DNA of 60,257 bases from Bordetella parapertussis (GTDB lineage Bacteria; Pseudomonadota; Gammaproteobacteria; Burkholderiales; SG8-41): assembly GCA_945901405.1 (NCBI GenBank), contig CAMDLH010000014.1, positions 1 to 60,257 on the forward strand. Reading direction: 5' to 3'. The notes beneath the pieces are model-generated. The model did no database searches. It was not told the DNA's origin and saw only the letters and a program-made list of their open reading frames with translations. Shown piece after piece: positions 49,935 through 57,214 of this stretch (positions within the stretch are counted from its first letter, which is position 1; every line of letters starts with the position of its first letter). A program made the position numbers and the translations under genes.

Positions 49935-50114
49935 TTTAGCCACGGATAAATACGGATAAAAACGGATGCCTGGGGTTAATCTGCGTAAATCTGCGTAAAT
50001 CCGTGTCAAAGTATTTGAAGTTCAAAGTCAAAATCATTCGACACAGATTAACGCAGACTTACGCAGATTGTTTTGTGGTTCATCCGCTTTTATCCGCCCT
50101 TATCTGTGGCTAAA
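49935..50114. repeat. Nested inverted repeat with 10-nt phased units
   Basis: Outer arms 49935-49968 and 50081-50114 (34 nt each) start TTTAGCCAC and end CGGATG, with only a few substitutions. Inner arms 49978-50007 and 50040-50069 (30 nt each) start AATCTGCGTAA and end GTGTC. The loop is 32 nt, 50008-50039. Within the arms the unit CGGATAAA or ATCTGCGTAA recurs every 10 nt. It fills nearly the whole gap between TctC-15 and ACAD-3. A fragment of the same family is at 24611-24640. Confidence 0.85.
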
Positions 50115-50138
50115 TGTTCTTGACGTTAACGTGTCCCC

Positions 50139-51347
50139 CTAAAACCCATACAACGCCGCGTGTCCCTGATTGGCTATCGCCTGCGTCGCGCGCAACAGGC
50201 ACACCTGGTTGGTGCCGTCGGAATGCAAGAAGCTCGATGCATCGCGCAGGTATTTTTCCACCGGATGATCATGCATGATCGACGAGCCACCGAGGATTTC
50301 ACCGGCCAGACGCGCGCATTCGAATGCGGTCTCGGAAGCATTCACCTTGGCCAGCAAGCCGAGCGGCCGTGCTTCGGGCAGCTTGCGGTCGGCGAGCCAC
50401 GCGGCTTTCCAGATTTGCAGACGCGCGGCGTCGATTTTCATTGCCATCGTGCCGAGCATCATCGCCACGGATTGCAACTCGACAATGGGCTTGCCGCCCT
50501 GCACGCGCTTCTTCGCGTAGTCGAGCGCGTATTCGTACGCCGCGCGGCCCACGCCCAGCACGGTTGCGGCGGCTTCGGCCTTGCTACCCCACATGTAATC
50601 GGCGCGCAGGCGGCCGAGCAGACCTTCGCCTTGCAACATGTTGCCTGCCGGGACGCGGCAATTCTCGAAGTGAAACGTGCCGTTGGTGGCCAGACGCTGG
50701 CTGCTTTTCTCGTGGAAAAACCCCGCACGAAATCCGGGAGTGTCGGACGGCACGATGAAAATGCTGCCGCCTTCGCGCAGCGTCAACTTCGGGTTGGTGC
50801 GCGCGACTACAAAATAAAGTTTCGCCATCGCGCCGTTCGACACGTAGCGCTTGGTGCCGTTCAGCACATAATGATCGCCATCGCGAACCGCGGTGGTTTT
50901 GAAATCGATGTCGGGCGAATCGTAATAACCCTGATGATCCGAACCCACGCCCGCCTCGGTGATGCCGATGGCGGTGGTGGCCTCGGGGTCGGCGACGAAT
51001 TTCGGTATGAAGCGCTGCTGCTGCTCCGCGCTCATCGCCTCGCCGAAGAGATGAGCCATCTTCCAGCATTGATCCATGATCACCGCGAAACCGAGATCAC
51101 CCACTGCAAGCTCTTCGCCGACCAGGCACATGGTGAAAATATCGCAACCCGCGCCGCCGAATTGTTTGGGCACGCCCATGGTGCGTATGCCTTGCTTGTC
51201 GGCCTCGCGGATCCAATCCCACGGTATGCGCTCGGCGGCGGTGGGCAGCCGGTCGCGGCGCATCACGTCGGTTTTGATAATGTTTTCGGTGAAGGCGCGT
51301 GCCAGATCGATCCAGCGTTGATGGTCTTTGTTGAGCGTGAAATCCAT
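50139..51347 (-). CDS. Acyl-CoA dehydrogenase family protein (ACAD-3)
   Basis: 402 residues from ATG 51347 (MDFTLNKDHQRWIDLARAFTENII). ACAD blocks: IRTMGVPKQFGGAGCDIFTMCLVGEELAVGDLGFA, TAIGITEAGVGSDHQGYYD, YVLNGTKRYVSNGAMAKLYFV, GGSIFIVPSDTPGFRAG, FENCRVPAGNMLQGEGLLG, and C-terminal LAGEILGGSSIMHDHPVEKYLRDASSFLHSDGTNQV. Full length. It is the first enzyme of the minus-strand run that also holds TctC-15, a Gfo/Idh/MocA enzyme and TctC-14. FAD-dependent acyl-CoA oxidation is expected; the specific acyl group is unknown. Confidence 0.9.
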   Translation of the reverse strand: MDFTLNKDHQRWIDLARAFTENIIKTDVMRRDRLPTAAERIPWDWIREADKQGIRTMGVPKQFGGAGCDIFTMCLVGEELAVGDLGFAVIMDQCWKMAHLFGEAMSAEQQQRFIPKFVADPEATTAIGITEAGVGSDHQGYYDSPDIDFKTTAVRDGDHYVLNGTKRYVSNGAMAKLYFVVARTNPKLTLREGGSIFIVPSDTPGFRAGFFHEKSSQRLATNGTFHFENCRVPAGNMLQGEGLLGRLRADYMWGSKAEAAATVLGVGRAAYEYALDYAKKRVQGGKPIVELQSVAMMLGTMAMKIDAARLQIWKAAWLADRKLPEARPLGLLAKVNASETAFECARLAGEILGGSSIMHDHPVEKYLRDASSFLHSDGTNQVCLLRATQAIANQGHAALYGF

Positions 51348-51373
51348 GATGAGCCTGTGAAGGAGGGTATTAG

Positions 51374-51393
51374 GTAACTAATTGTTTTTATTG
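51374..51393 (+). repeat. AT-rich 20-nt dispersed repeat, copy m
   Basis: GTAACTAATTGTTTTTATTG, 19 of 20, followed by ATATTTCTG. On the minus strand it encodes the final NINKNN residues and TAG stop of the small membrane protein at 51378. Confidence 0.78.
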
Positions 51394-51626
51394 ATATTTC
51401 TGTAACTCGGTTCAGCGGCGCGTTGCCACCACTTGCGCAACGCCACGAGCATCCACACCGCCTCGACCACGCCGAACGGCCACGCGCCCTGCAAAAAACC
51501 GTAGACCGAGCCGAGGCCGCAAGCGATGGCGAAGCCGAGGGTGTAGACACGGCCGCGCTGTTCGAGAGCATAACAAATCATCATCGCGCTTACCGCGAAT
51601 AAACCGAATGCGGTCAGTGCATCCAT
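51378..51626 (-). CDS. Small hypothetical membrane protein
   Basis: 82 residues from ATG 51626 (MDALTAFGLFAVSAMMICYAL); the frame begins further upstream at a TTG inside the CHAT gene end, which is less likely. Hydrophobic segments are about residues 5-21, 28-44 (VYTLGFAIACGLGSVYGFL) and 48-60 (VVEAVWMLVALRKWW), the pattern of CBU_0592-like small inner-membrane proteins. The C-terminal NINKNN is encoded by AT-rich repeat copy m and is probably a repeat-driven extension. It begins 38 nt after the CHAT gene stop on the same strand. Confidence 0.6.
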   Translation of the reverse strand: MDALTAFGLFAVSAMMICYALEQRGRVYTLGFAIACGLGSVYGFLQGAWPFGVVEAVWMLVALRKWWQRAAEPSYRNINKNN

Positions 51627-51663
51627 GCGTCTGGACAATAAGCAGATACTGCGCGAAGCTGAA

Positions 51664-54600
51664 TCATATTCCGTACAACACAAAAGGCGCCCAGAAGTAG
51701 GGGCTGCGCTTGCGCGGATCGGCGTGATTGATCAATTCGCGCTTGGTGGCGGTGATAGCCTGCGCATGCGGTTGCCCGGACTTGATCCTGGTGAGCAGGC
51801 TGCTCACGAATTCGGCGGTTTCTTCGTCGGCCACGGGCCACAGAGTCAGTACCGTGTTGATGTTGCCCGCCACATACAGCGCGTAAGCCAAGCCCATCAA
51901 TCCCTCGCCGCTGACGTTCTCGCCGCGCGCGGTGTTGCAGGCTGAGAGCAGCGTGAGTTCACTTTTGAGATTCATTCCCACCCACTCGCCCATAGTCACG
52001 TAGCCGTCGCGTTCGGGTTCCGGGCCTTCGGGCGCGAGCACCAGGCTGCTGTACGCCGGGAAGTTGGGGTCGAAATAGCCGTGCGCGGCGAACAGCAGGT
52101 AACGGTAGTTCGCGAGTTCGCCGCCGGTGGATAGACGGCGCAGCGTGGTCTCGCTTGCCGCTTTGCCGCTCACTATACGGCTTTGGCTACCAAAGATTTT
52201 CGCGGCACGATCCATCTCTACTTGCGTGCCGGGCAGGTTCGCCCAATTGAGGTTACGCAGCATCTCGAGCGGATTTCCTCCAGCGCGCTGCGATGTAAAA
52301 GGGCTGCGCGTCATGGGCACACCCTTGCCGCGATCCGCCGCCGCGACGCCGCTGCCGTATTCCGGGTTGCCCATCGCCAGCAGCGCGTCGCGAGTTTTAT
52401 TCTTGCCGTATTCGGCCTGCCGCTCGCGGAGCAACTTCAACACCGACAGGCTTTGCACCTGACTCACATCGAACTGTGCGATCAGCGGCTTGCCGTTGAG
52501 TGGCAGCACGTCCCACGGCACCAGTCCCAACGGGCCATCGGGTGAGATGATGACTTGCTGTTTGCCCGTCAACTGGCTCTGCAATGGATCGAGCAGGGTT
52601 TTGCCCATGTAATTAATGAGTTCCTGATACTGCGCTTCGCGGCTGACGAAGGTAGCGCCGGGCGGAATACAGTCTGCCCCGGCGTTGCCCTCAAGTGGAC
52701 GGTCCAGGCCACGCGTCGGAGTAGATTCGTTTTGCCGTCTGTCCCGTTGCATTTGCCGCGCGCTGCATGCCTGGCCTGCGGCAATCACACGCCAGCGCGG
52801 GGTGTTCGCCTCGCTCCAGCGCAGTATCTGGATAGTGCGTCCCGTGTCATCGACCATAACGCCGCCACCGAGATTGGCGCTCCACATGCGCAGCGCTTCG
52901 ATGGTGTCGGCGAGGCCCAGCAACACGGCCACATCAAACCACGCTACTTCGCCGGCAGCATTGAGAGCCAGCGCCTTGATGATATTGCCACCGACGACGT
53001 AACTTACGAACACACCGTTTGCAGGCAACAGCGTGCGCGCATCATCCGCACCTGCAATCCGTACGTCGGTTATCTGGCGAAACCGCGGATAACGTGATTG
53101 AAGCTCGCGTTTGAGTTCGGCTAGTGATCGTGACGTAGCATTGCGCTCGGCCTTGAGTGCTTCCCGTTCCTGCTCCTTGGCTGTCTGCGCGATGCGCGTG
53201 TCAAGCGCGCCGATGCGGTTTGAGGTTTCGAGCAATTTTCGGGCGTCGGCCTCGGGCAGGCCGCTGCCGGTTGCCGCCGAGCGTAGCGCCATCTGTTCAA
53301 GCAGCGTGCGTGCCTTGGTGCGTTCGAGCACGCCGAGCGCCTCGCGTACGCGCCCGGTGTCTTTCAGGGCAATCAAGTAGTTGCGGTAACCAAACAAGTA
53401 TTTGCCCAATACACCACGCTGGGACTCTGCGGTGTCGCGCCCCGCTTCGTCGCGCTGCGCTTCGGCGCCGGTGATGAAGCGCTCGTAATACGGCAGCGCT
53501 TCCGCCACGCGGCCCAGAACATGCAGCGCGTTGGCGTAGTTATTGAGCGAGAGAAGGGTATCGGGATGCTTTTCTCCACGCACCTCGGTGATGAGTTTGA
53601 GCGCGCGCTCGTAATACGGCAGGGCTTCCGCCGCGCGGCCAAGTGCATCCAGCCCAACGGCGTAGTTATTGAGCGAGCCGAGGGTGTCGGGATGCTTTTC
53701 GCCCAGCACCTCGGTGTGCAGTTTGAGCGCGCGCTCGTAATGCGGCAAGGCTTCCGCCGCGCGGCCCAGGGCTCGTAGCGTAGCGGCGTAGTTATTGATC
53801 GAGAGAAGGGTGTCGGGATGCTTTTCGCCCAGCACCTCGGTGCGCAGTTTGAGCGCGCGCTCGTAATACGGCAGGGTATCCACGGCGCGGCCTAGTGCAT
53901 CCAGCACAAAGGCGTAGTTATTGAGCGAGGAGAGGGTGTCGGGATGTTTTTCGCCCAGCACCTCGGTGCGCAGTTTGAGCGCGCGCTCGTAATACGGCAG
54001 GGCATCCGCGGCGCGGCCCAGGGCGTTCAGCCCGAAGGCGTAGTTATTGAGCGAGAAAAGGGTGTCAGGATGCTTTGCTCCCAGCATCTCGGTACGCAGT
54101 TTGAGCGTGCGCTCGAAATACGGCAAGGCTTCCGCAGCGCGGCCTAGTGCCTTCAGCACATGGGCGTAGTTATTGAGCGAGCCTAGAGTGTCGGGATGCT
54201 TTTCGCCCAGCACCTCGGTGCGCAGTTTGAGCGAGCGCTCGTAATACGGCAGGGCATCCGCGGCGCGGCCCAGGGCCTCCAACCCGAAAGCGTAGTTATT
54301 GAGCGAGAAAAGGGTGTCAGGATGCTTTGCTCCCAGCATCTCGGTACGCAGCTTGAGCGCCCGCTCGTAATACGGCAGGGCTTCTGCCGCGCGCCCAAAC
54401 GATTGCAGTATAAAGGCGTAGTTATTGAGCAAGGTGAGGGTATTGGGATGCTTTTCGCCGAGCACGGACTGCGCACGCTTCAGGGTCTCGGCCGCCAACG
54501 CAAGAGCCGCCTGAGGTTGGCCCTGTGTAAAAAACTGGTCAACCTTCTTGATTGCCGCATTGATGTCTGCCGCAGCGTTGTTTTGCGCATGCGCCACGCG

Positions 54601-54696
54601 CACGCCCCATCCGTGTTCAGGCGCATGGCCGGGCAGACTCAATGCCAGTAGCGTGAGCGCCCAAACGATGTGCTTCGATCGAGGAGGTATGCGCAT
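51664..54696 (-). CDS. Exported TPR-CHAT protein (caspase-like peptidase domain)
   Basis: 1010 residues. Signal peptide MRIPPRSKHIVWALTLLALSLPG...VAHAQ (1-38). Residues 78-409 hold eight 42-residue TPR units of the kinesin-light-chain type, each with LNNYA...LGRAAEALPYYERALKL and EKHPDTL. A coiled-coil-like region (about 450-545) is rich in RIGALDTRIAQTAKEQEREAL. The C-terminal CHAT domain has the caspase-like dyad H872 (LLFAAHGYF) and C920 (LLSACNTARGENV), with ALYVAGNINTVLTLWPV and a terminal WAPFVLYGI. CHAT domains are peptidases related to caspases and separase. The signal peptide places it in the periplasm or at the surface. Upstream is a divergent gene cluster; no obvious substrate gene is nearby. 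Confidence 0.92.
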   Translation of the reverse strand: MRIPPRSKHIVWALTLLALSLPGHAPEHGWGVRVAHAQNNAAADINAAIKKVDQFFTQGQPQAALALAAETLKRAQSVLGEKHPNTLTLLNNYAFILQSFGRAAEALPYYERALKLRTEMLGAKHPDTLFSLNNYAFGLEALGRAADALPYYERSLKLRTEVLGEKHPDTLGSLNNYAHVLKALGRAAEALPYFERTLKLRTEMLGAKHPDTLFSLNNYAFGLNALGRAADALPYYERALKLRTEVLGEKHPDTLSSLNNYAFVLDALGRAVDTLPYYERALKLRTEVLGEKHPDTLLSINNYAATLRALGRAAEALPHYERALKLHTEVLGEKHPDTLGSLNNYAVGLDALGRAAEALPYYERALKLITEVRGEKHPDTLLSLNNYANALHVLGRVAEALPYYERFITGAEAQRDEAGRDTAESQRGVLGKYLFGYRNYLIALKDTGRVREALGVLERTKARTLLEQMALRSAATGSGLPEADARKLLETSNRIGALDTRIAQTAKEQEREALKAERNATSRSLAELKRELQSRYPRFRQITDVRIAGADDARTLLPANGVFVSYVVGGNIIKALALNAAGEVAWFDVAVLLGLADTIEALRMWSANLGGGVMVDDTGRTIQILRWSEANTPRWRVIAAGQACSARQMQRDRRQNESTPTRGLDRPLEGNAGADCIPPGATFVSREAQYQELINYMGKTLLDPLQSQLTGKQQVIISPDGPLGLVPWDVLPLNGKPLIAQFDVSQVQSLSVLKLLRERQAEYGKNKTRDALLAMGNPEYGSGVAAADRGKGVPMTRSPFTSQRAGGNPLEMLRNLNWANLPGTQVEMDRAAKIFGSQSRIVSGKAASETTLRRLSTGGELANYRYLLFAAHGYFDPNFPAYSSLVLAPEGPEPERDGYVTMGEWVGMNLKSELTLLSACNTARGENVSGEGLMGLAYALYVAGNINTVLTLWPVADEETAEFVSSLLTRIKSGQPHAQAITATKRELINHADPRKRSPYFWAPFVLYGI
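53470..54460 (-). repeat. Eight tandem 126-bp units encoding TPRs
   Basis: The DNA recurs every 126 nt (42 codons), for example the GCGTAGTTATTGAGCGAG block on the plus strand. Units are 75-95% alike by eye, indicating recent amplification or gene conversion. It is coding and belongs to the CHAT gene. Confidence 0.9.
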
Positions 54697-54987
54697 GGTT
54701 GTTGCCTCGCGGAGTAAACGTAATCAGTTTACAAGGTCTTGGGTGTGCGTGAAACCTTGGTGCTTGCGGTGCGCAAAGCTGCGTTAAGCCTGGACGCGGC
54801 CAGTCCGCAAAGCGGTTCGAGTGCCGTCAGGACGGCGCGGTGAAGCCGTAGACACTGTCTTCCAAGCCCGCTATTCTGGCAAAAGTGGTTTCGGGGTTTC
54901 ACGGAGTCGACCGATATTGCGGAATGCCGCGCGGGTGCAAGGGCGCTTCACGGCGGTCGGCCGTGGTAACCAAGTGGAGTAGGCAGA

Positions 54988-55086
54988 ATGAGCGAAGATA
55001 AGAGGGTGTTTGGCGCGACGGCAGGCGCGGATTCGTGGGTATCTGCTTCTGATATGGCAATTTCGGGGCACGGATATCGTGAATGA
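54988..55086 (+). CDS. Possible 32-residue leader peptide
   Basis: ATG 54988 with GGAG at 54976-54979 opens a 32-codon frame (MSEDKRVFGATAGADSW...) whose TGA overlaps the ATG of the next gene (ATGA, 55083-55086). Good ribosome-binding sequence and coupling argue for translation; the peptide has no recognisable family. The rest of the gap from the CHAT start (54697-54987) holds nothing I can identify beyond being the divergent promoter region. Confidence 0.35.
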   Translation: MSEDKRVFGATAGADSWVSASDMAISGHGYRE

Positions 55087-55619
55087 GCCGGTCGAAGATG
55101 GCGCATAAACGGTTTGAATTCACCATGCCGGCGAGCGAGACGATTGTATTCGACGCGTTTCACTACCACCACTGGCGCGCGCGCTGGGACTCGCTGGTAG
55201 GCGTCACCCGCGTAGCGGGCGGCGCTCCATGTCCCTTTGTCGGGGCGGTGAGCGAGAATGTTGGCGCCGGCGTGCTAAGCTGGCTTTCGATGCGCACGCA
55301 ATTCGTCACCTATGACCGGCCCCGCGTCGCGGCCGCGGCGATGGTGGGACGCTCATTTCCATTTACGCGCTGGGCGGCTTCCATGCGGCATCAAGCCACC
55401 GGCCCGAATAAATCGCTGCTTATCTACACTTACACCCTGGAGGTCGGTCCACCGGCACTAAGGTGGCTGATCGCGCCCGTCGTTGTTTCGCTGTTCAACT
55501 GGCAGACACACCGGCGCTTCGCACGGCTGCGTGACTTTCTTGCGTTGCATGCCGAGGATGTGAAACTCTGGCATCAGGATCAGACCGATGACGTCAGCGG
55601 AGTCATACCCGCAGGTTGA
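55083..55619 (+). CDS. SRPBCC-like small protein
   Basis: 178 residues from ATG 55083 (ATG 55098 also possible). FTMPASETIVFDAFHYHHWRARWDSLVGV is the typical N-terminal strand-helix of polyketide-cyclase/START-like (SRPBCC) proteins, and TYTLEVGPPALRWLIAPVVVSLFNWQTHRRFARLRDFL is the long C-terminal helix that closes the cavity. These bind hydrophobic ligands. No signal peptide. It may be translationally coupled to the short upstream ORF. Function beyond ligand binding is not evident. Confidence 0.7.
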   Translation: MSRSKMAHKRFEFTMPASETIVFDAFHYHHWRARWDSLVGVTRVAGGAPCPFVGAVSENVGAGVLSWLSMRTQFVTYDRPRVAAAAMVGRSFPFTRWAASMRHQATGPNKSLLIYTYTLEVGPPALRWLIAPVVVSLFNWQTHRRFARLRDFLALHAEDVKLWHQDQTDDVSGVIPAG

Positions 55620-55720
55620 CGTTCCGATCTTTCATTGAAGGAATTGTTCCTGGATGCACCATTGCGTCACCAGCGGCTTCAACGATGGCCTAGATGCCTA
55701 CCTGCTAGGGACACTGCCCT

Positions 55721-56485
55721 ATGTATGATCCCATACTTATTTTCCTGATTTTTCTCGGCGGTCCGCTACTCGGCTTGATTGAGGGTCTGGTACGCAGGCG
55801 CGGCTGGATGGGGACGATTATCAACGTCCTTGTCGCGGGTGCATGTGGCGTTGGCGCCGCTATCGCTGTCGGAATGATAGTCAACCCTTCTTGGGGAGGT
55901 GCCATGATTCTGCTTTACCTCGCCCCGATCATCGGCAGCGCGCTCGGGGTGGTCGTGGTACTCAGGATACTCCGGCACGAGCGATGGTCCGCCATCAGCG
56001 AACTTCTCAAGGTCGCGGCGTACTTCGCGGGTGCCATGGTTTTTTTACTGGCTCTTGTCGGGGGCGCTTTCTTTTTTTTTGCCGGGTCAAATCGATACAC
56101 AACGTTTCACACCGACGTCCCGGCAACGCTCGCCGCATGGCAAATGGCGGGCGCGCAGAAGATTACGGTTGCAGTATCTACCGCAGACACTGTGCCGGGC
56201 ACGCTCGGCACCCTCAATACGGCGAGCGCCGCGGATATCACCGCCGCGACACAAGATGCATCCATCAGGGGCGCGTATCGACTGCGGATTATCAATCGGT
56301 CGAGCAATATCACCTGGGCCATCGCTGCCGGCACAGGGGTGACGCTTCACGGCACGATGACGATCGCCCCGAACGCCTGGCGCGACTTCACTGTAACGTT
56401 GACCGCGGCAGGCGCCGTGTCGTTGCAGTCGATCGGCGCCGGCGCTTGCGCTTCCGGCGTTGACCCTGCGCGCTGCGCTTTATGA
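55721..56485 (+). CDS. Hypothetical membrane protein with C-terminal beta-rich domain
   Basis: 254 residues. The N-terminal 120 residues contain four hydrophobic stretches (ILIFLIFLGGPLLGLI, IINVLVAGACGVGAAIAVGMI, MILLYLAPIIGSALGVVVVL, AAYFAGAMVFLLALVGGAFFFF). The rest is Thr/Ala/Val rich with alternating strands: DITAATQDASIRGAYRLRII, NITWAIAAGTGVTLHGTMTI, APNAWRDFTVTLTAAGAVSL, QSIGAG. That pattern resembles beta domains in phage and viral structural proteins, here anchored to the membrane. A 24-codon frame (55654-55728) overlaps its start and could be a leader. No family recognised. Confidence 0.6.
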   Translation: MYDPILIFLIFLGGPLLGLIEGLVRRRGWMGTIINVLVAGACGVGAAIAVGMIVNPSWGGAMILLYLAPIIGSALGVVVVLRILRHERWSAISELLKVAAYFAGAMVFLLALVGGAFFFFAGSNRYTTFHTDVPATLAAWQMAGAQKITVAVSTADTVPGTLGTLNTASAADITAATQDASIRGAYRLRIINRSSNITWAIAAGTGVTLHGTMTIAPNAWRDFTVTLTAAGAVSLQSIGAGACASGVDPARCAL

Positions 56486-56663
56486 TCACCATGCCGTTAG
56501 TGAAGTGCGCGCCGCGCAGACGGGCCATGTGGCGACGATTTTGATATGCGGAACAGCCAGCTATCGACATGAAGTTCTAACCATGTTCTGAAGACGGACC
56601 CGTCGGACGCGCCATCGTCCGTTCGCTTTGGGCTGCGTAACATTGCCGTTCGACGCACTTGAG

Positions 56664-57041
56664 ATGGAAGCTGATATACACGCTGCGGTCCTTCTGGCGA
56701 GCGTTGTCGTTACTGTGGCAGTGGCATTACGATTGGGAAGCAGAACGCTCAATGCCCCGCGGATTTGTCACGCAGCCATACTAGGATTATTGGGCGGGTT
56801 TCTTGTCTCGACGACGGTGCCCTATGTCACTGCCGGCCCCGGCAATAATCCGCACTATCAATTGCTGATACCGCCGCTCGAAGCCGTTGTGCTGTGGGCA
56901 CTGATCGAAAAGCGCTGGATGCGAATCTTGTCGTTTTCAGCGGCAATAGTGTTGGCCATTGCGCTAGGCATCCATTTTCATCAACTTATTGGTTTGAGCC
57001 GCACGCATGCCGATACACTGGCGATCCGCGATTTATGGTGA
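56664..57041 (+). CDS. Hypothetical small membrane protein
   Basis: 125 residues from ATG 56664 (MEADIHAAVLLASVVVTVAVAL); the frame is open from TTG 56628. Three to four hydrophobic segments: AAVLLASVVVTVAVAL, ILGLLGGFLVSTTVPYV, PPLEAVVLWALIE and ILSFSAAIVLAIALGI. No family recognised. The 178-nt gap before it shows nothing clear. A 36-codon frame (57035-57145) overlaps its end by 7 nt but is too short to judge. It is convergent with the unrecognised 57215 gene. Confidence 0.55.
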   Translation: MEADIHAAVLLASVVVTVAVALRLGSRTLNAPRICHAAILGLLGGFLVSTTVPYVTAGPGNNPHYQLLIPPLEAVVLWALIEKRWMRILSFSAAIVLAIALGIHFHQLIGLSRTHADTLAIRDLW

Positions 57042-57214
57042 ACAGTTGCGGCCAACCAGCGGAAGCAATTACGCTCTGGCATACACCGCTCACCGGCTTG
57101 TATGAGATTCTTATACGCGAGGCGCCGCCTGCGAAGGCGCAATAAGACGCTATGACCAGAACGCCGAGTTGGCGACAGCCCGAACCGCTCCGCTTGATAT
57201 GGGCGCAGTGGCCG

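Noticed and set aside
53470-54460. Regular tandem repeat that could suggest a CRISPR array
   Set aside because: The 126-bp period is exactly 42 codons of TPR in a continuous coding frame, with no spacers.
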